DNA of 64,000 nt from Martelella mediterranea DSM 17316 (lineage in GTDB: Bacteria; Pseudomonadota; Alphaproteobacteria; Rhizobiales; Rhizobiaceae): contig NZ_CP020333.1 in the NCBI RefSeq assembly GCF_002043005.1, positions 105,915-169,914 of the forward strand. Direction: 5' to 3'. Position 1 is the stretch's first letter. Every line of letters starts with the position of its first letter. The notes beneath the pieces are model-generated. The model had not been told where the DNA came from, did not search any database, and saw only the letters and a list, made by a program, of their open reading frames with translations. This document shows, one piece after another, positions 17,549 to 25,612 of this stretch. The position numbers and the translations under genes are program-made.

Positions 17549-17765
17549 TTATGGATCGACGAGATTGACCTGCTGTCTGCGTCGGTAGCGTCTGGGGCTG
17601 ACGCCGTGGGTCTGTCGGAAAAGCCTGTAGAAGTGGCTGAGGTCCTCAATCCCGCAGGCAAGCGCGATGTCGAGGATCGGCTGGTCGTCGCTCAGGAGCA
17701 GCCTGGCGGCGAGCGACATGCGCATGCCGTTCACCCAGGAGGAGGGCGTCTGGCTGACCTGCCAC
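17549..17765 (-). pseudogene. AraC-family regulator, C-terminal fragment cut by an IS element
   Basis: The frame encodes only the second half of the AraC/XylS DNA-binding domain: SSWVNGMRMSLAARLLLS, then the second helix-turn-helix ILDIALACGIEDLSHFYRLF, and the closing HGVSPRRYR. The N-terminal sensor domain and the first helix-turn-helix are missing. Homology stops at 17765 where the IS3-family terminus begins, so insertion truncated the gene. No matching N-terminal half is found on the far side of the mobile elements, so sequence was lost. Confidence 0.78.
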
Positions 17766-18710
17766 TGAACTTTCATCCGGCAGCGATTAGAGCCTCGGCG
17801 GTTTTTGATACGCCAAATGGCGCGGTGTGAGCAACCGCTGGAAACGCGAAGCTTTCATTTTGCGTAGCGTTGGAGCCGGTTGCGGTGATGGTTTCGGCAT
17901 AGCCTGCCGGGGTCTGGTATCCGAGCGATGAGTGCGGTCGGAAATGGTTGAAATCATCTACCCATTCAGCAATGACGCTTCGGGCATGGTCGAGGCCGAA
18001 GAGCAGGCTTTCATTGAGCAGTTCGTCGCGCATCCGACCATTGAAACTCTCGACATAGCCGTTTTGCATCGGCTTTCCAGGTGCGATGTAGTGCCACTCG
18101 ACATTGTGATCCTTGGACCAGGCGAGGATGGCATTCGAGGTGAATTCCGTGCCGTTGTCTGAGACAATCATGCCGGGCTTGCCGCGCCGCTCGATCAGCG
18201 TTGTCAATTCTCGTGCGACACGGCGACCAGAGATCGAAGTATCAGGAATTGCTGCCAGGCATTCGCGCGTCACGTCATCGACGATGTTGAGCACGCGGAA
18301 GCGTCTGCCGCAGGCGAACTGATCGTGGACGAAATCCAGCGACCAGCGGGCATTTGCCTGTGCTTCGACGAGGATCGGCGCACGCGTTCCGACAGCACGC
18401 CTCCTGGCTTTGCGCTTGCGCACGGAAAGACCTTCCTCCCGATACAGTCGGTAGATGCGATTGACGCCGGACGGCTCTCCATCACGCCGAAGCAAAATGA
18501 ACAGCCGTCGGTATCCGAAACGCTGCCGCTCATTCGCGAGATCGCGCAGCTTCGTTCGCAGTTCGACCTCCGGCGGTCGGCAAGACCGATACCGAACCGT
18601 CTTGCGGTCGGCGGAAATGATTTGGCAGGCCCGCCGTTCCGAAAGACCCATGGAGGCCTTCAGATGCGCAACGGCTTCACGCTTGGCGACGGGCCCTACC
18701 ATTTTTTTGC
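17766..18710 (-). mobile_element. IS3-family insertion sequence remnant
   Basis: The left boundary is placed at the TGAAC at 17766, which fits the TG that begins IS3-family ends and the point where AraC homology stops. The element carries an intact orfB but not orfA. Its right part is interrupted at 18710 by the IS630-family element. The sequence on the far side of that element (after 19759) does not read as orfA, so the copy was already truncated or was rearranged. Confidence 0.7.
17773..18702 (-). CDS. IS3-family transposase OrfB
   Basis: The integrase-type transposase subunit (309 residues) normally made by frameshifting from orfA. The DDE triad is visible: the first Asp in [11 protein letters not shown], the second in [12 protein letters not shown], and the Glu in [17 protein letters not shown]. 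The helix-turn-helix-like N-terminus [21 protein letters not shown] precedes them. The ATG at 18702 lies in a run of seven A on the coding strand (AAAAAAATGG), the sort of slippery site used for -1 frameshifting in this family. With orfA missing, the copy should be unable to move by itself. Confidence 0.85.
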   Translation of the reverse strand: MVGPVAKREAVAHLKASMGLSERRACQIISADRKTVRYRSCRPPEVELRTKLRDLANERQRFGYRRLFILLRRDGEPSGVNRIYRLYREEGLSVRKRKARRRAVGTRAPILVEAQANARWSLDFVHDQFACGRRFRVLNIVDDVTRECLAAIPDTSISGRRVARELTTLIERRGKPGMIVSDNGTEFTSNAILAWSKDHNVEWHYIAPGKPMQNGYVESFNGRMRDELLNESLLFGLDHARSVIAEWVDDFNHFRPHSSLGYQTPAGYAETITATGSNATQNESFAFPAVAHTAPFGVSKTAEALIAAG

Positions 18711-18712
18711 TA

Positions 18713-19757
18713 GAGCGCCGGATAAAAAATAGGAATCGTGGGATTCCCATTTGCGGTGATTGATGATTCACTTGGCCAGGAGGTGCTTCATGGCCAAGAC
18801 TTATTCTTCCGATCTTCGTTGTCGCGTTGTCGCCTATGTCTAGGCTGGACATTCGCGTCGTGCCGCTGCCCGCCACTTCGGTGTCAGTGAAAGCTTCGCA
18901 GTAAAGCTTTTGCAGCGTGTAGCCAAATATGGCTCGTATGCCTCAGGCCGTCGCGGGCGCCCGCGCGGCGGTCGACTTGCTGCCGTCGAACAGTTCCTGA
19001 TCGACATGGTCGAGGCGCAGCCCGACATCACCATGCCGGAATTGGCCTCGCATCTGTTTGAAACCCATCAGATGAAAGCCGCCCCGGCCGAACTCTCCCG
19101 GTTTCTGTGTCGATGCGGCTTCTCGTATAAAAAAAACGCTGCTGGCATCGGAATGCGAACGCGCTGACATAGCCGAAGCACGGCGAACATGGCGGCAGTC
19201 GCGTCAGCCGAAGATGCGCGAGCAACCCGGTCGTCTTGTCTTCATCGACGAAACATCCGTCACCACCAAAATGACGCGCCTGCGTGGACGAAGCCGAAAG
19301 GGCGACCGCCTCAGGGCGCATGCTCCCTTTGGCCATTGGAGGACGCAGACCTTCATCGCCGCACTGCGCTGCGACGGCTTGAGCGCGCCCTGGATCATAG
19401 ACAAGGCCATGAACCGCGCCGCCTTCGATACCTATATCGAGACCCAGCTCGCGCCGACACTGTCCAGAGGCGACATTGTCATTCTCGACAATCTGGCTGT
19501 TCACAAGAGCGCAAAGGCGGCCGAGTGCCTTCGCCAGAAAGGAGCGTGGTTTCTCTTCCTGCCACCCTACAGCCCCGCTCTCAATCCGATAGAAATGGCC
19601 TTTGCAAAACTCAAGGCCCATTTGAGAACCGCAGCCGCCAGAACCTTCGAAGACCTGTGGAGGGCAATTGGCAACATATGCGATCTCTTCAGCCCGGAAG
19701 AATGCTGGAACTTCCTCAAAGAGGCTGGATATGCGTACAATTAAATATCCGATGCTC
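18713..19757 (+). mobile_element. IS630-family insertion sequence, 1045 bp
   Basis: The ends are imperfect inverted repeats, GAGCGCCGGATAAAAAAT on the left and GAGCATCGGATATTTAAT (reverse strand) on the right, matching at 13 of 18 positions. The element is flanked by TA dinucleotides at 18711-18712 and 19758-19759, the target duplication expected of IS630/Tc1-mariner elements. It is inserted in the IS3-family remnant next to the orfB slippery run. Confidence 0.82.
18790..19744 (+). pseudogene. IS630-family transposase with stop codon and frameshift
   Basis: The transposase starts [17 protein letters not shown] but meets TAG at 18841, where relatives usually have GAG. It continues with the helix-turn-helix region ([22 protein letters not shown]) to a run of eight A at 19129-19136. 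Removing one A joins SYKK to [15 protein letters not shown] and then to the catalytic half: LVFIDETSV (first Asp), [11 protein letters not shown] (second Asp) and [13 protein letters not shown] (final Glu). Some IS630 relatives use an A-run for programmed frameshifting, so the frame change may be functional. The early TAG is not explained that way and suggests a dead copy unless a later start is used. Confidence 0.8.
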
Positions 19758-19850
19758 TAGCTTTGGTCATCCAACTCTTCCAAGTCAATTTGATACGCGT
19801 CTATATTGCCATTGAGGGGGAAATGCACCTTTTACGCGAGGATACTAGCC

Positions 19851-20468
19851 ATGTGGCGGAACTTGCTGGCAGCATTTCTGGTGGGGCTGGTTGTTGCGGC
19901 GCCTGCCACGGCGGGTCTGTTCGTCTGGCTGGGCGGCGGGACGTATTCAGTACGCAACTGTACGCCCTCGGATCGTGCTTGTCTGATCCTCGCAGCCAGC
20001 GATACAAAAATAGCATCCTTCAGAGAGCGTCTGGGCGACCAGCAGATCCATTACATTGCCCCGAAGCTTGCCGAAGCCTGGTATCTGGCCGGTCCGCAGA
20101 CGCGCCTGGAAATTGACCGTATGGTGGAGGACGCCGATGAAGACGGCAAGCTGCGCGCGGCGCTGGACGAGCAGATTGCCCTCGCCCGTCCTCTGCCTGA
20201 GTTGACGTTGAGCGAGGCAGCGGCTGCATTGGCCAACGCGGCGCTGCCCAAGGCTGAATCTCAAGATCTACCCGCCTCCTGGACGGTAGACAGTTTTGTG
20301 CACGAAGCCCTCGAGCAGGCCATTGTGCGTGGTGAGGGCAAGCAGGCAACGGTCTTCTGGCTGAAACACGTCGACGAGATGTGGGAGCAGGCACCAGATG
20401 GATTCCTTCTGATGCAACGTTGGACGGCGCAAAACGATCTTGCGTTGCCACCGGATGGCATCGCGTAA
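19851..20468 (+). CDS. Protein of unknown function with N-terminal membrane or signal segment
   Basis: I do not recognise this 205-residue protein. ATG 19851 is chosen because GAGG lies upstream and the protein then starts with MWRNLLAAFLVGLVVAAPATAG, either a signal peptide or a membrane anchor. The rest is mostly helical and contains two cysteines in SVRNCTPSDRACLILAA and later Ala- and Leu-rich helices with SEAAAALANAAL. A location in the periplasm or at the inner membrane is likely. It stands alone between the IS630-family element and the SGNH hydrolase. Confidence 0.6.
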   Translation: MWRNLLAAFLVGLVVAAPATAGLFVWLGGGTYSVRNCTPSDRACLILAASDTKIASFRERLGDQQIHYIAPKLAEAWYLAGPQTRLEIDRMVEDADEDGKLRAALDEQIALARPLPELTLSEAAAALANAALPKAESQDLPASWTVDSFVHEALEQAIVRGEGKQATVFWLKHVDEMWEQAPDGFLLMQRWTAQNDLALPPDGIA

Positions 20469-20674
20469 AGGTGTGACCCGCAGAGGGACCACGCGCTCGG
20501 ATGCTGATGCCGTCGACACCTGAAAAACCTCAAACGCAATCCGCCAGTCGTTCTCTGTCATTTTCGTGCTCATGCCGACCATATTTCCATTGCCTGATCT
20601 GCCAATCAACGCCTTCGGTTGACAGAAGCCAGGATGGCCCTATGAATGTTTTTGTAAGGAATAAGGACAAATAT

Positions 20675-21310
20675 ATGTCAAAAACAATCATGGCCTTTGG
20701 CGATAGCCTGACCTGGGGCACGAACCCCGTTGCCGGCGGAAGGCACGACTACCATGATCGCTGGCCGAGCGTTCTGGAGGCGGGGCTTGGCGCAACCCAT
20801 CGGGTCGTGGCCGAGGGGCTGGGCGGTCGCACGAGCGCGTTCGACGACCGAACGGCAGCGTTCGATCGCAACGGAGCGCGCGCCTTGCCGATGCTGCTGG
20901 CGACGCATTCCCCGCTTGATCTTGTCATCATCATGCTCGGCGCCAATGATCTCAAACCCTATATTTCGCCCACGGTCGATGGCGCCTTTGCGGGAATGTC
21001 CAGACTAATCGAAATTGTTCGTTGTTTCCCATATAATTGGGGGATGACGCCGCCGAAGATCATGATTGTTTCGCCGCCGCATTTTTGCATGCGGTCCGAT
21101 AATCAGGGGCCACAGTCGGGCCGGATTGTCGAGCACAGCCATTTGCTGGCTTCGGGTTACCGCGCAATTGCCGAGGCGCAGAATTGCGCCTTTTTCGATG
21201 CCGCGCAGGTGGCCAAGGCCAGTGATGTCGACGGCGTGCACTTGGATGCCGCCAATACCCGTGCGATCGGCGCCGCGTTGATAGAACCGGTCCGCAAGCT
21301 CCTTGCTTGA
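20675..21310 (+). CDS. SGNH/GDSL-family hydrolase
   Basis: A serine esterase-like hydrolase of 211 residues. Block I is FGDSLTWG with nucleophile Ser11, block III GAND has Asn91, and block V DGVH supplies Asp186 and His189. The block II glycine is in GLGGRTSAF. It resembles the arylesterase/acyl-CoA thioesterase I branch but has no signal peptide, so it may act in the cytoplasm, for example removing acyl or acetyl groups from a sugar. ATG 20675 has AAGGA seven bases upstream; an ATG at 20642 is a possible longer start. It lies just upstream of the sugar-acid island, with its own probable promoter in the 206 bp before it. Confidence 0.85.
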   Translation: MSKTIMAFGDSLTWGTNPVAGGRHDYHDRWPSVLEAGLGATHRVVAEGLGGRTSAFDDRTAAFDRNGARALPMLLATHSPLDLVIIMLGANDLKPYISPTVDGAFAGMSRLIEIVRCFPYNWGMTPPKIMIVSPPHFCMRSDNQGPQSGRIVEHSHLLASGYRAIAEAQNCAFFDAAQVAKASDVDGVHLDAANTRAIGAALIEPVRKLLA

Positions 21311-21432
21311 CGATGACAGGCGCTTTCTGACGCTCGGACAGTCTGCAGCCGCCGTTCGTTTATGTCTCCGGTTGCAAATTTACAAATTCGTCGTTATTCT
21401 CATGATAACTTAACAAATTTCCAGAGATCAAC

Positions 21433-22167
21433 GTGGCCGCCGAAGTGAGCAAACTTGACACCCCTCTCGCTGTTGCGCCCGTAAGAAAGCGCCGGTACGC
21501 GGACGAAGTCTATGCGCAAATTCTAATGCAGTTGTCGACAGGACGGTATGCGGTAGGCGACCGATTGCCGACCGAAAAAGAGCTGTCGTCAATGTATAAT
21601 GTCTCGCGCCCGATTGTGCGCGAAGCGCTTCAGAATTTGCAAAATGACGGGCTGATCAATGCCCGGCGCGGATCCGGAACATTTGTGCTGCGCCTGCCGC
21701 CGCGTGAAATAGCGCACTATACGGATGACGCCAGATTCGCCCAATATATGCGTGCCTATGAAGTGCGCCAATGTCTTGAATCGGAGATAGCGCGTCTGGC
21801 CGCCCTTCGCATCACCCAGTCGAGATTGCGGCGTCTCCATCAGGTTCTTGAACAGATGGAGGTCGCGCTTCGCACTGGCGAAGGGGCGCTCGAAGCCGAC
21901 TTCGAATTCCATATGGAGATCGCCCGAGCCAGCGAAAACGATCTTTTCGAGAAGCAGATGATGCTGCTCAAACCCGACATGCTGGGCACCATGCGCATTG
22001 CCTCGACGATCACCGGAACCCGTTCGGAGGAGCGGAAAAACAAGGTGCTCAAGGAGCATCGCGACATTTATGACGCCATCAGCACGGGCGATGGCGAGTT
22101 GGCGAAACTCTACATGAAATATCACCTCGTCAGCGTTCGCCATCGCATCATCGATCAGGGCAACTGA
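21433..22167 (+). CDS. GntR-family (FadR/FCD subfamily) transcriptional regulator
   Basis: A 244-residue regulator with an N-terminal winged helix (LPTEKELSSMYNVSRPIVRE, about 45-64) and a C-terminal FCD ligand-binding domain (about 100-235) holding the metal-site candidates DFEFHMEIA and KEHRDIYDAI. It starts at GTG 21433 with only a weak ribosome site. FCD regulators usually sense organic or sugar acids, which fits the dehydratase and Tct transporter genes that follow in the same direction. The AT-rich 120 bp before it contain short A/T inverted repeats that may be its operator. Confidence 0.88.
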   Translation: MAAEVSKLDTPLAVAPVRKRRYADEVYAQILMQLSTGRYAVGDRLPTEKELSSMYNVSRPIVREALQNLQNDGLINARRGSGTFVLRLPPREIAHYTDDARFAQYMRAYEVRQCLESEIARLAALRITQSRLRRLHQVLEQMEVALRTGEGALEADFEFHMEIARASENDLFEKQMMLLKPDMLGTMRIASTITGTRSEERKNKVLKEHRDIYDAISTGDGELAKLYMKYHLVSVRHRIIDQGN

Positions 22168-22280
22168 TCCGCATTTCCAAATATCTGATCGCTTCCGCCG
22201 TCCTGGGCGGCGTGGTTGTCTACGGCATGCTGAACCCGGCCAAGGAATATGCGACGAGCCAAATAGGTTATTTGAAATAA
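22164..22280 (+). other. Possible 38-residue membrane peptide or gene remnant
   Basis: An open frame overlaps the GntR stop codon and reads RISKYLIASAVLGGVVVYGM then LNPAKEYATSQIGYLK before TAA. A strongly hydrophobic stretch of about 16 residues looks like one membrane segment. The only candidate start is CTG 22164, inside AACTGA at the regulator stop, which would imply translational coupling; no ATG is available. It could instead be the 5' remnant of a lost gene. Confidence 0.25.
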
Positions 22281-22599
22281 CAAATAATAGGTCCTTTTCA
22301 CTACGGACCTAATGCTAAAGCTTGCAGAGAGATCTCGGCGCGCATTCAATAATTGTCTGTTTTTGTTAGTTTATTTATATCGACCATCGGTGTGGCTTTC
22401 GGCGTGATTGTACGACCAGTGTGACTTGTTATAAAATTTATTGACAATTTTTGCGGCGGCAATAAGGTGCTGCTCGACTCGAGCCAACCGACCGTCAAAT
22501 ACGGTCGTGCAAAGGGCGGCTCACGAAGAGCTTGCGTGGAAAAACGATCCGACCCGTCAAGGCAGGGCGCTTCCAAGGCATCAGAACAGGACAACGTGC
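22281..22599. other. Intergenic region before the enolase-superfamily gene
   Basis: The stretch is AT-rich and has no gene. A hairpin (TAGGTCC at 22288-22294 with GGACCTA at 22305-22311) may end the regulator transcript, though no T-run follows. TTGACA at 22441-22446, preceded by TTATAAAATTTA, is a good -35 candidate for the downstream gene. Confidence 0.4.
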
Positions 22600-23763
22600 A
22601 TGAAAATATCGTCGATAACCCTGACGCCCATTCAAACCCACCGCCGCACCGGATCGATCAGTTCCCATCTTATTCTCCAGGTCCATACCGATGAGGGCCT
22701 GACCGGTCTGGGCGAGATTTCGGATCTCGATTGCTATCGCATGTATATGCCCGATGTGGATGCCGTCAAAATCGGCATCGAGAGGATTGCGCTGGGGAGG
22801 GATCCCTTTGCTGTCCAGGCACTCCACAATGAGATGGCAAAGTACCTCCATAATTATTTCCTTTCCGCTCCAAGCTATCCGCCTTTCACGCCGGCTTCGC
22901 AGATTGCGGCGGGGATCGACATGGCCTGCTTCGATATTATGGGCAAAGCGCTCGACACGCCGGCGCACACGTTTCTGGGCGGCAAGACCCGGGACGCGAT
23001 CGAGATTTGCTATCCCCTTTTTCAGGTTAAGGCCGAAGCCGATTATGAGCGTAATCTTGGCTTCATCCAGACGCTTCTGGAGCAAGGCATCTCGCGCTTC
23101 CGCTATTATGTCGGCGTCGACTTTGCCAAGGATGAAAAGTTCCTGGCAGCTGTGCGCGATCGCTTTGGCGACGCCGTCCTGCTGAAGGCGCTGGATTTTC
23201 AGGCGAAGCACTATTGGAAGGATACCCTCCGGGCTTATGAGCGACTCAAACAATTCGGATTTGAGGTCATAGAAAGCCCAAGTTGGCGCGAAGACTTCGA
23301 AGGGATGGCGGAACTGCGCCGCCGCGTGGAGGCCGACGTTTGCGAGCATTGTTCGTCTGCAGCGCAAGCCATGGCGATGATGCGGGCCGGGGCGGTCGAT
23401 ATATTCAATGTCACGGTCAACTCGGGCGGGTTGCTGCAGGTCAAAAAGCTGGCCGCGCTGGCTGAGCTGGCGGGCATCCGCGTTCTGCTCGGAACCACGC
23501 AGGAACTCAGTATCGGTACCGCCGCGCATGCGCATCTCGGGGCCTCCATCTCCGAGCTGTCCGTCGCCTCCGACCCTGTGGGGCCATTGCTCTATGCTGA
23601 AGACGTGGTGAAGGATCGCATCCAGATTGCGGACAATCGGATCGCGGTCCCGACGGGGCCGGGGCTGGGCGTCGAGCTGGACGAGGATGCGCTGGAGCGA
23701 TTGCGTGCGCCCCTGGTCGAGTGGGACCGGGCCGCCCACGGTGCCGGATATGTCTCGGAATGA
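22600..23763 (+). CDS. Enolase-superfamily (mandelate racemase/muconate lactonizing) enzyme
   Basis: A 387-residue member of the mandelate racemase/muconate lactonizing group, probably an acid-sugar dehydratase. The N-terminal capping domain is followed by the barrel, whose likely metal ligands are Asp199 (LKALDFQ), Glu225 (VIESPS) and Glu249 (VCEHCSS). Later motifs are NSGGLLQVKKLA and GTTQELSIGTAAHAHLG. ATG 22600 has AGGA eight bases upstream. It sits between a sugar-acid-type GntR regulator and TctCBA, upstream of an IlvD/Edd dehydratase and a DapA-family lyase, so one step of an aldonate or aldarate pathway is likely. The substrate cannot be read from sequence. Confidence 0.82.
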   Translation: MKISSITLTPIQTHRRTGSISSHLILQVHTDEGLTGLGEISDLDCYRMYMPDVDAVKIGIERIALGRDPFAVQALHNEMAKYLHNYFLSAPSYPPFTPASQIAAGIDMACFDIMGKALDTPAHTFLGGKTRDAIEICYPLFQVKAEADYERNLGFIQTLLEQGISRFRYYVGVDFAKDEKFLAAVRDRFGDAVLLKALDFQAKHYWKDTLRAYERLKQFGFEVIESPSWREDFEGMAELRRRVEADVCEHCSSAAQAMAMMRAGAVDIFNVTVNSGGLLQVKKLAALAELAGIRVLLGTTQELSIGTAAHAHLGASISELSVASDPVGPLLYAEDVVKDRIQIADNRIAVPTGPGLGVELDEDALERLRAPLVEWDRAAHGAGYVSE

Positions 23764-24100
23764 GTTGACCAATTGAATCTAAAAAGGAAATATGTTTTGC
23801 AAATTCTTGGTCGAATTCAAGGGTAATGCCGCTCGAGATGTTCTAAAATAAGTTTATAAAAACAAATAGTTATTTATAAATTGACACTTTTATGTTTCGG
23901 TTGTTTAGGAAGAAAAGGAGCCGAAATTTATCATTATAAGCGATAAAAATGTAATTTTTGTTTACAACATTTGTGATTGGCAGTAAGGATGAAACGCGCG
24001 TCTGGTTTGGCAAGGCAGTTTTGCTCAAGACAGAAGAGAAGACGTGGTTCGTGAGGAGCCAAATGACCGTCCACGAAACCGGTTGATTGAGGAGTAAACC
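23764..24100. other. AT-rich intergenic region before tctC
   Basis: No gene is seen. The sequence is markedly AT-rich, with TTATTTATAAATTGACA ending at 23886, which supplies a perfect -35 hexamer (23881-23886). A GAGGAG ribosome site lies directly before the GTG start of tctC. A purine-rich AAAAGGAG near 23914 has no start codon after it. Confidence 0.4.
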
Positions 24101-25039
24101 GTGAACAAAATTCTGAAAACATGTCTGCTTGCTTCAGTTCTTTTCGCGCCTGGAATGGCAATGGCTGAGGTGGACTATCCCGCCGATACGGTACGCATGT
24201 TCGTGCCCGCGAATCCCGGTGGCGGCACGGATGCCGGCGCGCGCGTTTTTGCCGAGTTCTTCGAGAAACACTCGGATGCAACTGTTGCAATCGTGAATCA
24301 GCCCGGTGGCGGCGGCGTCATCGCCGCGCAGTCGGTTGCGCGTGGACCGGAAGATGGTTCAGTGCTGCTGTTTTTCCATGCGGCGTTGCATACAGCCAAT
24401 CTCTTCGGACAATCCCCTTTTTCCTGGGAATCGTTCACGCCATTGGCAACGACCTCCGCGGTTAACGAAGTCTATGCCGTGCGCTCCGATGTGCCCTATG
24501 CGTCGATGAAGGAATTTATCGACTATGCGAAAGCCCATCCGGGCGAACTCAATATCGGCTCGCAACTCGGCGGCACCACGCAGGTCAAGGGTGAAGCGCT
24601 CAATGCTGCCACGGGCGGCGCCGTGCGTCTTGTCGATGCGGGAACCGAGAGCGACCGTATTACGGCATTGTTGAGCGAACAGGTCGATGTCATTTCGATG
24701 AGCGTTGCCAATGCGAAGCAATATGTTGAGGACGGCCAGATGAAAGTGCTTGCCGTGATCAACAGTCAGCCCGATCCGATGGCGCCCGATTTTCCGACAA
24801 CCACGGCCGAAGGTCTGGATTTCTCGTTGCCGCTGGTGATGACGGTCTACGGTCCTGAGAAGGTCGATGACGACGTGAAAACGGCGTTCACCCAGATCAT
24901 CAAGGAGATCGAGGCTGATCCTGAATTCGCAACGGCGTTGCAAAAGCAGGCGCAGGTTCCGGCATTGCGCACGCCTGAACAGGCATCTGAATTCCTCAGC
25001 GCCGAGCAGAAGACAATCGCCGGACTTCTGGGCAAATGA
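24101..25039 (+). CDS. tctC: Tripartite tricarboxylate transporter substrate-binding protein (TctC/Bug)
   Basis: A periplasmic binding protein of 312 residues for carboxylated ligands. It begins with a signal peptide (MNKILKTCLLASVLFAPGMA, cleavage probably after AMA). The mature part starts DYPADTVRMFVPANPGGGTD, the Bug-family phosphate- or carboxylate-binding start, and contains VNQPGGGGVIAAQ and GSQLGGTTQVKGEAL. GTG 24101 has GAGGAG at good spacing. It is first of a tctC-tctB-tctA operon and probably imports the sugar acid consumed by the enzymes encoded nearby. Confidence 0.9.
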   Translation: MNKILKTCLLASVLFAPGMAMAEVDYPADTVRMFVPANPGGGTDAGARVFAEFFEKHSDATVAIVNQPGGGGVIAAQSVARGPEDGSVLLFFHAALHTANLFGQSPFSWESFTPLATTSAVNEVYAVRSDVPYASMKEFIDYAKAHPGELNIGSQLGGTTQVKGEALNAATGGAVRLVDAGTESDRITALLSEQVDVISMSVANAKQYVEDGQMKVLAVINSQPDPMAPDFPTTTAEGLDFSLPLVMTVYGPEKVDDDVKTAFTQIIKEIEADPEFATALQKQAQVPALRTPEQASEFLSAEQKTIAGLLGK

Positions 25040-25093
25040 AACGCAGCTCCACCGCATTTTCGTGCGGTGGAGCCATTCAGGGAGTTACCGGTG

Positions 25094-25603
25094 ATGGCGG
25101 ATCGCATCTTTGGCGGTTTCTTCGCTTTGCTTGGATTGGCAATCATTCTATCCACACAGCAGATCGTGCAGAACTTTCCGGGCACTGGCGACCCGGGGCC
25201 GCGTATTCTGCCGTATATTATAGGCGCTCTTCTGCTGGTCCTGGGGCTGGCGCTTGCGGTTCAGCGCAGAAAGCCACGAACGGCTGATGACCTTTCCGAA
25301 GAGGTGCTCGAGGCGATCCGGTCAGGTCCGGATAATCCGAATGTCGGTATTCAAAAGCCCCCGAGCCCGGTTCGCCGGGTTGGCATCATGCTCGGCTTCG
25401 TTGCCTTCATTCCGCTGATTGACGTCCTGGGTTTTTCAATTTCCGCGACGCTTTTCCTGGCCTGGGTCATGAGCCTGATGGACGAGATAACGCTGCGGCG
25501 CGTCCTGGTGCGCAGTGCGGCCGCGCTGGTTGTCACCGTAATCCTTGGCCTGCTGATGTCGCACGCTCTCAACCTCTCGGTCCCTGGCGTCTGGTTTTCA
25601 TAA
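25094..25603 (+). CDS. tctB: Tripartite tricarboxylate transporter small membrane subunit (TctB)
   Basis: The small membrane subunit, 169 residues with about four hydrophobic segments (FGGFFALLGLAIILS, ILPYIIGALLLVLGLAL, VGIMLGFVAFIPLIDVLGF, LVVTVILGLLMSHALN). The GDPGPRILPYI segment after the first helix is typical of TctB. ATG 25094 is taken; GTG 25091 is equally possible behind the GGAG at 25081-25084. The gene lies between tctC and tctA with short gaps. Confidence 0.85.
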   Translation: MADRIFGGFFALLGLAIILSTQQIVQNFPGTGDPGPRILPYIIGALLLVLGLALAVQRRKPRTADDLSEEVLEAIRSGPDNPNVGIQKPPSPVRRVGIMLGFVAFIPLIDVLGFSISATLFLAWVMSLMDEITLRRVLVRSAAALVVTVILGLLMSHALNLSVPGVWFS

Positions 25604-25612
25604 GGAAACGGC

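Noticed and set aside
22440..23890. Shared AT-rich sequence around TTGACA upstream of the enolase-superfamily gene and tctC as a possible GntR site
   Set aside because: Both have TTGACA preceded by A/T-rich DNA, but no consistent inverted repeat could be aligned between them and the GntR promoter. The similarity may be only the -35 element.
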